From Pseudoxanthomonas sp. z9 (GTDB taxonomy: Bacteria; Pseudomonadota; Gammaproteobacteria; Xanthomonadales; Xanthomonadaceae), in the NCBI RefSeq assembly GCF_006542425.1, contig NZ_VFID01000004.1:62001-126000 (forward strand): a stretch of 64,000 nt of DNA, read 5' to 3'. Under the pieces are notes generated by a model, which worked only from the letters and a program-made list of their open reading frames with translations, ran no database searches and was not told the origin of the DNA. The position numbers were made by a program, and so were the translations under genes. This document shows, piece after piece, positions 46,842 to 55,874 of this stretch; the stretch's first letter is position 1; every line of letters begins with the position of its first letter.

Positions 46842-48716
46842 ATGCGCACGCGCCCCTCGCCTTCCCCGTCGCCCGCTTCGCGCATGAAGAGTCATGGCTG
46901 GCCCAGCGTGTTCCTGCTGGCGCTGGCCCTGCTGGCCGCGGCGATGGGCCAGTGCAGCGAAACCGGCGCCGGCCTGCCGGAACAGCAGGCCGCCACGCCG
47001 CCGCCTCCACCGGCCGAGGCACCATCGCCGGCGGCGCCCGCGACGGCGGCGGCGACCGGCAAGGATGCGCTGAACCTCGAACTTTCGCGGGTGGACCGGC
47101 GTTCGTCGGCGTACTCGCGCTTCCGCGGCTGGGTCGACAGCGCGGTGGCTGGCAGCCCCGGCTACGCGTTCGCCGCCGGCGACGCGGCGCTGATGTTCCT
47201 GCTCAGCGATGGCGCCAAGTACTGCGATCTGGCCGTGCGCATGGTCGAGCAGCAGGTGTCCGAAGCCGAAGCGACGATCGCCTCCGGCGGCCGTCCGGCA
47301 ATCTCCGGTGACTCCTACCTGGAAGTCGGCCCGCATCTGGCCGATCTGGCGATGACCCTGCACAGCTGCCCCGCGGACATCGATACCGCCCGGCGCAAGC
47401 GCTGGTCCGACTACGCCGAGCAGGCAGTCTGGAATGTCTGGCATCCGGCGCAGGCGCAATGGGGCGGAAAGGCGCATCCGTGGAGCGGCTGGTCGATCGA
47501 CAATCCCGGCAACAACTACTACTACAGCTTCCTGGAAGCGACCATGTACTGGGCGCTGGTCAGCGGCAATCCGACCTGGATGAAGGAACTGCGCGAGCGC
47601 CGCCTGCCTCCGCTGCAGGCCTACTTTGCCGGACTGCCCGGCGGCGGCAGCCGCGAAGGCACCGGCTACGGCGCGGCGCAGATGCGCCTGTTCGGGCTGT
47701 ACCGGCTGTGGCGCGACAGCACCGGCGAGGATCTGGCCAACGCCAATCCGCACGCCCACGACAGCATCGCTTATTGGGTGCATGCCACCGTGCCGACGAT
47801 GGACCGCTTCGCGCCGATCGGCGACCAGGCGCGCAACTCGATTCCGGAACTGTTCGACTACCACCGCCGGCTGGTGCTGGAAGCACGCCAGCTGACCCAG
47901 GAACCGGCCGCGCTGGCGATGTCGTCCTGGTGGCTGGGCCACATCTCGGTGCCGCGGATGAGCCAGGGTTTCAACAGTCGCTACGATCTGCTGCCCGCCG
48001 GTGAAGGCGGCGCGGCGCCGACCGATCTGATCTACCTGGCCGAGGGCGCGGGCCACCTGTTCGCCCGCACCGGCTGGGACAAGGACGCGATGTGGCTATC
48101 GTTCGTCGCCGGTCCCTACAACGAGAGCCATGCGCACCAGGACCAGGGTTCGTTCACCCTGTTCGCACGCGACTGGCTGGCGGTGAGCGAGAACATCTGG
48201 AGCCACAGCGGCATCCAGCAGGGCACGCCGGTCCACAACGTGGTCCGCTTCGAACGCAGCAACCCCGACGCCCAGCAATGCGCCGCGCCACGCGGCGACG
48301 TGGTCGTGCACCAGTGCGAATCACCGCAGTCGCGATCCAAACTCAGCCTGACCCGCAATCCGGATGGCGGACTGACCGCGACCGCCGACCTGACCCCGGT
48401 CTACCGCGGCAATCCCGCCCTGGACAGCTGGCAGCGACGCATCGATTTCGGCGGGCGCAAGCTGCTGGTGCGCGACACCTTCAAGCTCGGCGCGGGCACG
48501 CGCGCGATCTTCCAGGTCAACGTGCCGGAGAAGCCACGCATCCAGGGCAACGAGGCGCAGGCCGGGCGGCTGAAGATCCGGGTGCTGGAACCGGCCGGTG
48601 CCACCCTGCGCGCGCACGACTGGAGCAGCGTGGATGCGCAGGAGTTCCGCAGCGGCTGGCGGCTGGACGTGGAAGGCGGCCAGAATGGCTATCTGGTCGA
48701 ACTCAGCGAGCAATAA
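46842..48716 (+). CDS. Heparinase II/III-like polysaccharide lyase-type protein, copy 1
   Basis: A 624-residue exported protein. An N-terminal hydrophobic signal or anchor (about 19-35) is followed by a Pro/Ala-rich linker (about 45-70), an alpha-helical toroid domain (about 75-370) with WSGWSIDNPGNNYYYSF near 215-230, and a C-terminal beta-sandwich with the heparinase II/III motif NESHAHQDQGSFTLF near 425-440. Lyases of this fold cleave uronate-containing glycans. The usual NNH/NNW of catalytic members is NNY here. It follows the barrel gene by ten bases. Activity is inferred from fold features. Confidence 0.78.
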   Translation: MRTRPSPSPSPASRMKSHGWPSVFLLALALLAAAMGQCSETGAGLPEQQAATPPPPPAEAPSPAAPATAAATGKDALNLELSRVDRRSSAYSRFRGWVDSAVAGSPGYAFAAGDAALMFLLSDGAKYCDLAVRMVEQQVSEAEATIASGGRPAISGDSYLEVGPHLADLAMTLHSCPADIDTARRKRWSDYAEQAVWNVWHPAQAQWGGKAHPWSGWSIDNPGNNYYYSFLEATMYWALVSGNPTWMKELRERRLPPLQAYFAGLPGGGSREGTGYGAAQMRLFGLYRLWRDSTGEDLANANPHAHDSIAYWVHATVPTMDRFAPIGDQARNSIPELFDYHRRLVLEARQLTQEPAALAMSSWWLGHISVPRMSQGFNSRYDLLPAGEGGAAPTDLIYLAEGAGHLFARTGWDKDAMWLSFVAGPYNESHAHQDQGSFTLFARDWLAVSENIWSHSGIQQGTPVHNVVRFERSNPDAQQCAAPRGDVVVHQCESPQSRSKLSLTRNPDGGLTATADLTPVYRGNPALDSWQRRIDFGGRKLLVRDTFKLGAGTRAIFQVNVPEKPRIQGNEAQAGRLKIRVLEPAGATLRAHDWSSVDAQEFRSGWRLDVEGGQNGYLVELSEQ

Positions 48717-48968
48717 TGCGGTCCGTCACAGTTTCAGGCGGGCCACGCGGTTGAGCCGGCGCTGGCATCGTCACGCCTTCACGACCAAGCCATCTCGAAG
48801 CTGAACGAACCCGTCCGGCAGAGGCCGGCATGGACGGCCGAGTCCGTTATGCGGCTATGATGCGCTCGCCGTTGCGCGGGTCGATGTGGCTAGGGGGAGC
48901 CGCAGCGGGCGATCTTCATGGTCGTGCTTTTCCTTTTTCGCGCGCGGTTTCCTTGCCAGGAGATCCCC
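48717..48968 (+). other. 252-base gap between the two heparinase-like genes
   Basis: The gap holds no recognisable gene. It contains the ribosome-binding site AGGAG (48958-48962) for the next gene. A longer frame from ATG 48918 runs in, but lacks a better start signal. No terminator hairpin with a T-tract was found. Confidence 0.4.
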
Positions 48969-50939
48969 TTGTCGCGCATTCCGTTTTCCGGTGTCCCCCG
49001 CCCGCCGCGGTCCGTCCGCTGGCGTCGTGTCCTTGTTCCCCTCTTCATCGCCGTTCCGCTGCTGGGCGGATTCGGTGCGGCCAGCGCCGCCGGCCTGTTC
49101 GGCCAGCGCGCCCAATGGACCACGATCCGCGTCTGGCACGATGTGCGTGCGACCGCCGCGCAGATCGGCACTTTCGCCCGCGCCCCGTTCGCCCGCCTCA
49201 CCGCGCGCGCGCCTGCGGGTAGTGGCGGCGGAACCGGAACGCCCATCGTTCCTCCCTCCACGCAGGTGCCGGTCACCGGCGGCGGCGGACTCGCCCAGAA
49301 TTCTTCGCAGCCCCGCCTGGTCGCCCTGCCCTCGGCGCGGCTGTATACCGATCGCAGTTCGGCCGCCTATACCCGCTTCAAGAACTGGGTCGACGCCGCG
49401 GTCGGCAATGGCGGTACCGGCTACGGATTCACCGCCAGCGAGGCGGTGATGATGTACCAGCTGTCACCGGAAACCCGGTATTGCACGCTGGCCATCAACA
49501 TCACCGAACGCCAGGTGTCGGCGGCCGAGACGGCCATCGCCGGTGGCGGCCGCCCCGCGGTCTCCGGGGATTCCTATCTGGAAGTCGGCACCATGATCGC
49601 CGACGTCGCGACCACCCTGGACACTTGCGGCAACTTCCTCACCGCCAGCCAGCGCAGCCGTTGGTCCGCCTACGCCGAACAGGCCGTCTGGAACATCTGG
49701 AACTACAACAGCGCGCAATGGGGCGGGCGTTCGTTCCCGTGGTCGGGCTGGTCCACCAGCAACCCGGGCAACAATTACTACTACAGCTTCCTGGAAGCGA
49801 CCATGTACTGGGCGCTGGCCAGCAGGAGCAGCACCTGGATGAACTTCCTGCGGACCAACAAGCTGCCCGCGCTGCGCGAGTATTTCGCCCGCCTTCCCGG
49901 CGGCGGCAGCAGTGAAGGCACTGGCTACGGCACCTCGCACATGCGGCTGTTCTGGCTGTACGAGGTATGGCGTGATGCCACCGGCACGGATCTGGCCCTG
50001 GCCAGCCCGCATGCCACCGACAGCATTTACTACTGGGTAAACGCCACGGTGCCGACAATGGATCGCTTCGCGCCTATCGGCGATCAGGCGCGCAACTCCG
50101 TGCCCGAGCTGTACGACTACCATCGTCGGCTGATGCTGGAAGCACGCGATCTCGCCGTCAGCAACGACGCGCGCAACATCGCCACCTGGTGGCTGCGCAA
50201 CATTTCCGTGTCGCAGATGACCTCCGGCTTCAACTACCGCTACGATCTGCTGCCGGCGGGCACAACGCCGGTGCAGCCCACCGAGCTGATCTACCACGCC
50301 AAGGGCGTGGGCCATCTGTTCGCCCGCACGGGTTGGGACCGTAATGCGATGTGGGTGGCGATCGTGGCCGGTCCGTACAACGAGAGCCATGCGCATCAGG
50401 ACCAGGGTTCGTTCACCCTGTTCGCCCGTGACTGGCTGGCGGTCACCGCCAACATCTGGAGCGGCAGCGGCATCAACCAGGGTACCGACGTGCACAACCT
50501 GGTGCGGTTCGCCCGCAACGGCACGGTGGCGCGGCAGTGCGAGTCGACGAGCCGTGCATCCACCCTCAGCGTCAGTCCGGGCGCCGGCGGTTCGTTCACC
50601 GCCAATGCCAACCTGACCCCGTCCTTCTGCGACAACACCGCGGTGACGTCCTGGCAGCGCCAGTTCACCTTCGCCAACCGGCGCCTGACCGTGCGTGACC
50701 AGTTCGCTGTCACCAGCGGCACCACTGCGACCTTCCAGGTCAACGTACCGGTGGCGCCCACCCTGGTGAACAGCCGCGAAGCGGTCGCCGGACGCCTGCG
50801 GGTGCGGGTGCTGGAGCCGGCCAACGCGACCATCAACAGCAACTTCAGCTCGGGCAAGTACGTCGAGGATGGCGCGCGCTATCGCATCGACGTGACCGGC
50901 GGCACCACCGGTTACGTGGTGGAACTGAGCGAGATCTGA
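48969..50939 (+). CDS. Heparinase II/III-like polysaccharide lyase-type protein, copy 2
   Basis: A 656-residue paralogue of the preceding protein, similar over the whole toroid and sandwich (shared stretches include ISGDSYLEVG/VSGDSYLEVG, NPGNNYYYSFLEATMYWAL, VPTMDRFAPIGDQARNS and AGPYNESHAHQDQGSFTLFA). The N terminus differs: a basic stretch, a membrane segment (VLVPLFIAVPLLGGFGAAS) and a Gly/Thr/Pro linker. TTG 48969 is chosen because AGGAG lies six bases upstream; ATG 48918 is an alternative. Probably exported; substrate is presumably the polymer made by the locus. Confidence 0.78.
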   Translation: MSRIPFSGVPRPPRSVRWRRVLVPLFIAVPLLGGFGAASAAGLFGQRAQWTTIRVWHDVRATAAQIGTFARAPFARLTARAPAGSGGGTGTPIVPPSTQVPVTGGGGLAQNSSQPRLVALPSARLYTDRSSAAYTRFKNWVDAAVGNGGTGYGFTASEAVMMYQLSPETRYCTLAINITERQVSAAETAIAGGGRPAVSGDSYLEVGTMIADVATTLDTCGNFLTASQRSRWSAYAEQAVWNIWNYNSAQWGGRSFPWSGWSTSNPGNNYYYSFLEATMYWALASRSSTWMNFLRTNKLPALREYFARLPGGGSSEGTGYGTSHMRLFWLYEVWRDATGTDLALASPHATDSIYYWVNATVPTMDRFAPIGDQARNSVPELYDYHRRLMLEARDLAVSNDARNIATWWLRNISVSQMTSGFNYRYDLLPAGTTPVQPTELIYHAKGVGHLFARTGWDRNAMWVAIVAGPYNESHAHQDQGSFTLFARDWLAVTANIWSGSGINQGTDVHNLVRFARNGTVARQCESTSRASTLSVSPGAGGSFTANANLTPSFCDNTAVTSWQRQFTFANRRLTVRDQFAVTSGTTATFQVNVPVAPTLVNSREAVAGRLRVRVLEPANATINSNFSSGKYVEDGARYRIDVTGGTTGYVVELSEI

Positions 50940-50965
50940 TCCGGCCCGACCCGCCTGCGTGACGC

Positions 50966-51856
50966 TCAGCCGTTGCGCAGGCGGCGACGCAGGTCCAGCA
51001 GCGGGGTCGGCACGAAAGTGGCCGACCACAGGCCCAGCCCGCGCAGCGATACCCGGCTCGCCAACGCCTGCGACAACATCCTGCGCGCGCTGCGGATGTT
51101 GCGCGCGTGCAGCAGGTGCTGGCCGAAGTCGGTACGGATCGCCCGCACCTTGGCGTCCACCCGTGCCTGCGGTACACCCAGTGTCCGGCCCAGGGTCACG
51201 GCATTGTGCAATTCCGCGCGCGCGCAGCGTTCGATGCGGCTGGTGATGCTGCCGGCGGCGGGCGTGTAGCGCCCGATCAGCTCCCCGCACGCCAGCACCC
51301 GCCAGCCGGCGTGGGCAATGCGCAGCCACAGGTGGTAGTCCTCGGCGCCCACGAGTTCCGGTGATTCGTCGAAACCACCCAGCGCCTCGAACGCCTGCCG
51401 GCGCACCACGGTCATCGAGGTGCAGATCCGGTTGCATTCCCAGAGGGCGTCGAAACCCATTTCGCGCGGCAACGCCGGCGCACGCGCACGACCATGCAGC
51501 AGCCCCGCGCGCGGATCCCGCCCGAGTTCCAGTTGCCGCTCCAGCTTGTGCGGCAACCAGCTGTCGTCGGCGTCGAGGAACGCGATCCACTCGCCCTCGC
51601 AGGCGCGCGCGCCGGCGTTGCGGGCGGCAGCGGGACCCGCGTTGGCCTGGCGCAGCAGGCGCACCTTTCCGCCGTAGCCGGCCAGCACCTCGGCCAGCCG
51701 TTCGCCATCGGCCGAGCCGTCGTCCACCACGATCACCTGGCAGGGGGGCACGGTCTGGGCGAACACGCTGTCCAGCGCCACCGCGATGGTCGCGGCGGCG
51801 TTGTAGGCGGGAATCACGACGGCGTAGGAATTGGTTGCTTCGGGCGAGTGGGTCAT
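50966..51856 (-). CDS. Family 2 glycosyltransferase (A)
   Basis: A 296-residue GT-A enzyme: AVVIPAYNAAATIAVALDSV at the N terminus, VIVVDDGSADG, NAGPAAARNAGARACEGEWIAFLDADD (nucleotide-sugar and metal DxD region) and the acceptor-side GAEDYHLWLRIA (ED motif). No transmembrane segment. It should add one sugar to the lipid-linked repeat unit on the cytoplasmic face. It is the last gene of the leftward EPS block, seven bases after its neighbour. Confidence 0.92.
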   Translation of the reverse strand: MTHSPEATNSYAVVIPAYNAAATIAVALDSVFAQTVPPCQVIVVDDGSADGERLAEVLAGYGGKVRLLRQANAGPAAARNAGARACEGEWIAFLDADDSWLPHKLERQLELGRDPRAGLLHGRARAPALPREMGFDALWECNRICTSMTVVRRQAFEALGGFDESPELVGAEDYHLWLRIAHAGWRVLACGELIGRYTPAAGSITSRIERCARAELHNAVTLGRTLGVPQARVDAKVRAIRTDFGQHLLHARNIRSARRMLSQALASRVSLRGLGLWSATFVPTPLLDLRRRLRNG

Positions 51857-51863
51857 CGTCGAA

Positions 51864-52655
51864 TCAGGTGGTCAACGGCTTCCGCTTCCACAGCGCATGC
51901 CGGATGTACTGGAGCATGTACCAGGCCGCGCGTGGCGCGCTCAATCCTTCGACCTGGCGATAGATGCGCCACTGCCAGCCGGCAGCGCGCAGTTTGTTGG
52001 CCGACACCGAACCGTTGCGCACCAGGTAGTACGCGAGAGGCGCATCGCCGGGCACCCGCACCGCACTGCCGGCGCGACGCACCCGATCCAGCCAGAACAC
52101 GTAGTCCTCGTGCCCCATCTTCTGGAACGAAGCCTCGCCCAGGCGGCGGTCGTAGATGCCGGTGAGATTGCCGATGTGGTTGCTGCCCAGCATGCGGCGG
52201 TAGTCGACTTCCAGCGGCGGCGACACTTTCGACAGCAGCCGGCCGTCCTCGGCCACCCGCTGGTAGCTCGCATAGCAGACCATCGCGCCGGTCTCGCGCA
52301 TCCGCGCGAGCTGCAGTTCGAGTTTTCGCGGTTCCCACCAGTCATCGCTGTCGAGAAAGGCGATGTGGGTGCCACGCGCGGCGCGCAGTCCGGCGTTGCG
52401 CGCCGCCGCCACTCCGCCGTTGGGCTGGCGCACGGCGACAACCCGGTCATCGCCACGCGCCAGTTCCTCGACGATGGCCGCGGAACCATCGCGCGAGCCA
52501 TCGTCGATCAGGATCAGTTCCAGTTGCCCGAAGCTCTGCGCCAGCACTGATTCGGCCGAACGCCGCAGGGTCTGCTCGGCGTTATAGACCGGCATGATCA
52601 CGCTCACCAGCGTGTCGGCGTCCTGCGCGGGCAAGCGGGCGGCCGGGGTGTTCAC
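51864..52655 (-). CDS. Family 2 glycosyltransferase (B)
   Basis: A 263-residue GT-A enzyme with VSVIMPVYNAEQTLRRS, LILIDDGSRDGS, NGGVAAARNAGLR, IAFLDSDDWW and the distal GHEDYVFWLDRV motif. The start is GTG (52653-52655), overlapping the stop of the upstream gene as GTGA; longer frames run into that gene. Likely a second sugar transferase for the repeat unit; donor and linkage cannot be read. Confidence 0.9.
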   Translation of the reverse strand: MNTPAARLPAQDADTLVSVIMPVYNAEQTLRRSAESVLAQSFGQLELILIDDGSRDGSAAIVEELARGDDRVVAVRQPNGGVAAARNAGLRAARGTHIAFLDSDDWWEPRKLELQLARMRETGAMVCYASYQRVAEDGRLLSKVSPPLEVDYRRMLGSNHIGNLTGIYDRRLGEASFQKMGHEDYVFWLDRVRRAGSAVRVPGDAPLAYYLVRNGSVSANKLRAAGWQWRIYRQVEGLSAPRAAWYMLQYIRHALWKRKPLTT

Positions 52656-53857
52656 GCGGCGTCCCGGGCGACCGTGTTGCGGCCCGAGCCCGCCCACGAC
52701 GAACGCGGCGCCGGCAGCACGAAATCGCGGTAATCGTTGGGATTTCCCTGGCGTCCTGCCTCGGCGGCCTTGGCGATGTTGTACGCCTCGCGCGCGCTGA
52801 CGTAGTGCAGCACATAGCGCTTGCCATCGTTGTAGGCCGACTCCAGATACGCGTGCATCGCATCCACCGGCGCGCCCAGCAGCGTATCCATGTCCGCCTC
52901 CTGGGTGCCGTGGGTGTGGATCTTGATGAACACCCATTCCGGCCGGCCCTCGACGTGCACGCCGGTGCGCACCCATGCATCCACGCGTTCGGTGGTGGGT
53001 GGCTGGCCGCCGCGCACGTCGGCGTTCTCGATGCGCGGGACCAGGCCCATCCGGCGATCCCGCCAGTTCAGCCCCAGCGGTCCCTGGATCAGCATCAGGT
53101 CGCCGCTGGGCGTGCCGCCCACCCGCACCGGGGTGCCATCGTCATGCGATTTGGGCGCATGCGGATCGTCGGTGGCGTAGTAGATTGAGTTGATGATCCG
53201 GGTCTGGGTGTCGCTCGGCGCCGAGGGCATGGTGAAGTCGGCGTAGCAACCCAGCTCGCGCAGCAGGATCAGTTCGTTGTCGATGCCGCACCAGCGGCCG
53301 TCGGGACGCGAATTGTCCAGGCACCAGTTGCCGTGGATGAAGCCGAAGCGCAGTTCACCGCTGACCGGATCGCGCGGCAGCGCGCCGTGCCGCTCGTGCA
53401 GGATATGGCAGAAACGGGTGATGCTCTGGCGGAAATTGGCCTCGGTGTCGTTGTCGTGGTGCAGGTGCACCTCGATTTCGCCGTAGCCATCGGCACACAG
53501 TTCGGCCAGCTTCTCCAGGTGCTCCGGTGCGTACTCCTCTTCCGGATAGAAAAAGCTGTGTTGCGGCGGGCGCCCGTCCGCGTCGCGGTGGCGCGCGGCC
53601 ATGTGCCGGTACTCGTGGCACCAGCGATCCACCCGGGTGCGCTGGGTGGCCAGGTCCGCACCGCGCCACATCGGCTCGAAATGATCGACGAAGCAGAACA
53701 TCACGTGGACCGGCCGGTCGGTGACCCGCGGCGGCTTGCGGCGCAGGTAGCTGCCGATCCAGATTTCCATGTTGCGGGCGCGCAGCAGGCGCCAGATCAC
53801 GAAGGCGCCGAGCGCCGCGAGGGCGGCCAATACGGCCACTCCAATCAGAACGTTCAA
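52652..53857 (-). CDS. Membrane-anchored protein of unknown function, possible NodB-like fold
   Basis: A 401-residue protein: one N-terminal transmembrane helix (about 2-25, VLIGVAVLAALAALGAFVIW), then a soluble domain. Notable conserved-looking stretches are VMFCFVDHFEPMW, FFYPEEEYAPEHLEKL, IEVHLHHDNDT, FGFIHGNWCLDNS and CYADFTMPSAPSDTQT. The Asp-His pair and HxHH spacing recall polysaccharide-deacetylase motifs, but the standard TFDDG and RxPxG blocks are absent, so no family is assigned. The start is TTG 53855-53857 with GGGGGAAGG upstream. It overlaps the GT2 gene after it (GTGA) and sits among EPS genes. Confidence 0.75.
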   Translation of the reverse strand: MNVLIGVAVLAALAALGAFVIWRLLRARNMEIWIGSYLRRKPPRVTDRPVHVMFCFVDHFEPMWRGADLATQRTRVDRWCHEYRHMAARHRDADGRPPQHSFFYPEEEYAPEHLEKLAELCADGYGEIEVHLHHDNDTEANFRQSITRFCHILHERHGALPRDPVSGELRFGFIHGNWCLDNSRPDGRWCGIDNELILLRELGCYADFTMPSAPSDTQTRIINSIYYATDDPHAPKSHDDGTPVRVGGTPSGDLMLIQGPLGLNWRDRRMGLVPRIENADVRGGQPPTTERVDAWVRTGVHVEGRPEWVFIKIHTHGTQEADMDTLLGAPVDAMHAYLESAYNDGKRYVLHYVSAREAYNIAKAAEAGRQGNPNDYRDFVLPAPRSSWAGSGRNTVARDAA

Positions 53858-53970
53858 GCCTTCCCCCGTCGCTGCTTTCGTCCGGCGTCTGCCGCCATTC
53901 ACAACAACGCGCTGCGGGGGGCGAACCGGCCATCCCGAGGTGCCGGCCAGGACGGTTCCGGCGGCCGTGT

Positions 53971-54609
53971 TCAGTCCAGCGCGGGCAAGGCCTGCAGCGC
54001 GAAGCCCGCCGCCTTCCAGCGTGGAATCAGCTCCCTGAGCAGATCCAGCGACAGCCGGCTGTCGTCGTGCATCAGCACGATTTCGCCTGGCCGCATCGGA
54101 TGGCGGCCGATGACCTCCAGCAGGTCGCCGGCAGGCCGCCGGCTGTAGTCCAGGCTGTCGTAGGACCAATACAGGATGCGGCGGCGCTCGCGAATGCAGC
54201 GGGCGATCATCGGCAGCGACAGCACGCCGCGCGGCGGGCGGAAACCATGCCGCTGGCGGCCGTTGATGGCGGTCAACAGCCGGTCGGTGCGGTCGATTTC
54301 CTCGAACTGCTGCCGCAGCGACAGCGTCTCGAAACGTGGATGGGAGAAGGAATGGTTGCCCAGCGTGTGGCCCTCGGCGGCAATCCGCCGGGCCAGATCC
54401 GGGTGCCGCTCGATCTGCTGGCCGATCAGGAAGAAGCTGGCCCGCGCATCGTGCTCGGCCAACAGGTCCAGCAACGGCGCGGTGTGCTCGGGATGCGGAC
54501 CGTCGTCGAAGGTCAGGTAAATCGCCCGGCCGTCAGCCGGGCCGGCGGTGGTCAGCCAGGCGTTGGGCAGCCATTGCAGGACTTTCAGGCGGCGCGGCCG
54601 GGGATTCAT
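53971..54609 (-). CDS. Polysaccharide deacetylase (NodB domain), cytoplasmic-looking
   Basis: A 212-residue CE4-type enzyme. Motif 1 is YLTFDDGPHPEHT (Asp35, Asp36), motif 2 GNHSFSHPRF (metal-binding His pair), motif 3 RPPRG, and a late LMHDDSRLS. There is no signal peptide or membrane segment with ATG 54607-54609; a 16-codon in-frame extension (ATG 54657) adds none. It would remove N- or O-acetyl groups from a sugar before or during assembly. It is 110 bases downstream of the GT4 gene. Confidence 0.88.
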   Translation of the reverse strand: MNPRPRRLKVLQWLPNAWLTTAGPADGRAIYLTFDDGPHPEHTAPLLDLLAEHDARASFFLIGQQIERHPDLARRIAAEGHTLGNHSFSHPRFETLSLRQQFEEIDRTDRLLTAINGRQRHGFRPPRGVLSLPMIARCIRERRRILYWSYDSLDYSRRPAGDLLEVIGRHPMRPGEIVLMHDDSRLSLDLLRELIPRWKAAGFALQALPALD

Positions 54610-54719
54610 GCGGGCGGGGATCCGGATTCGGGGGAAAAAACACCGGGGCGCGCGCAAGCGCGCATGGCGGCATCCGGATCATGCCGGCCGGGGAAAACGA
54701 TGTGGCGGATCGCGCGCAT

Positions 54720-55874
54720 TCAGCCGATCTCCACTTCGGGGGCCAGTTCGCCCAACGCGATCGGCTGGCCGGCATACAGTCGTTCGTAGCGCAGCGCCAT
54801 GGTCCGGAACGAGCCTTCCGCCAGCACCCAGTCGCGCCCGGCCCGGCCCATCCGCGCCGCGGTTTCGGGCGTTTCCAACAGTGCCAGCAGCGCCGCCGCC
54901 AGCGCGTCGGGATCCCCCGGGGCAATCAGTTTTCCATTGACGCCGTCGCGGACGATCTCGCGATTGCCGCCGACGTCGGTGGCCACGATCGGCAGTCCCG
55001 CAGCGCAAGCTTCCAGCAACGCAATCGAATAGCCCTCGCTGCGCGAGGGCAGCGCGAACACTTCCAGCCCGGTCAGCAGTCTAGGCACATCGCTGCGGTC
55101 GCCGAGGAACCGCACGGCATCGCCCAGCTCCAATTCACCGGCCAGGCCCTCGAGCTGGGCGCGCAGGGCGCCATCGCCGACGACCGCCAGCACCGCCTGC
55201 GGCATCTTCTCGCGCAAGCTCGCGAACGCTCGCAACAGTCCCTGCTGCTCCTTGACCGGCTGCAGTCGCCCGACCGTGCCGATGATGCGGCAGTCGGCGG
55301 GCCAGCCCAGTTCCGTGGCCAGTACCGCGCGTCCGGCGGCGTCGGCCGCCCGGAAACGTTCCAGGCGGATCCCGTTGGGCACCGCCAGCAGCCGCTCGCG
55401 CGGGCGCACGCCCTGGTCGTCGAAACACCGGCGCGCGGCTTCGCACACGCCGGCGACATAGTCGGTCTGGCGCATGCTGCGGCGATACAGCCATTCCTTG
55501 CGGCTGCGCGGGTCCACCGCCCCCATGCTGTGGCGGGTGTTGATCACCCGCGCCAGCGGCAAGCCCCACGCCGCCAGCACCGCATGGTAGTGCGCGGTGG
55601 CGTTGTGGGTATGCAGCACCGCGCCGGGGTGGCGACGGAGCAGCGCGCGGGCGCGGCGCACCGCCGACCAGTCCAGGCCGCGCCGCTTGTGACAGGCCGT
55701 CACCTCCACGCCCTGCGCGGTCAGTTCGGAGGCCAGCTGGCCGGGTTCGAACAGGCAGATCACCCGGCAGGCGTGGCCGGCGTCGCGCTGGGCCGCGATC
55801 AGGTCGATGACGGTGCGCTCAAGCCCGCCGCGCTCCAGGTTCTCGACGAAGTGGATGACTTCCATACCCTTCAT
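54720..55874 (-). CDS. Family 4 glycosyltransferase
   Basis: A 384-residue GT-B enzyme: VIHFVENLERGGLERTVIDL at the N terminus, an HTHNATAHYHAVLAA acceptor region, then the C-terminal nucleotide-sugar domain with IGTVGRLQPVKEQ, FLGDRSDVPRLL and the EX7E motif in LPSRSEGYSIALLEACAAGLPIVATDVGGNRE. Cytoplasmic. The ATG overlaps the stop of the CapK-like gene (ATGA), indicating coupled translation. Sugar specificity unknown. Confidence 0.92.
   Translation of the reverse strand: MKGMEVIHFVENLERGGLERTVIDLIAAQRDAGHACRVICLFEPGQLASELTAQGVEVTACHKRRGLDWSAVRRARALLRRHPGAVLHTHNATAHYHAVLAAWGLPLARVINTRHSMGAVDPRSRKEWLYRRSMRQTDYVAGVCEAARRCFDDQGVRPRERLLAVPNGIRLERFRAADAAGRAVLATELGWPADCRIIGTVGRLQPVKEQQGLLRAFASLREKMPQAVLAVVGDGALRAQLEGLAGELELGDAVRFLGDRSDVPRLLTGLEVFALPSRSEGYSIALLEACAAGLPIVATDVGGNREIVRDGVNGKLIAPGDPDALAAALLALLETPETAARMGRAGRDWVLAEGSFRTMALRYERLYAGQPIALGELAPEVEIG

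Noticed and set aside
46842-46960. Lipoprotein signal at the start of heparinase-like copy 1 (MGQC)
   Set aside because: Gln at position -1 does not fit the lipobox; treated as a signal peptide or anchor.
54601-54719. GCGCGC hairpin followed at a distance by six Ts (minus strand) between the GT4 and NodB genes
   Set aside because: The T run is about eight bases past the stem and the loop is too small; it is not a convincing terminator inside what looks like one operon.
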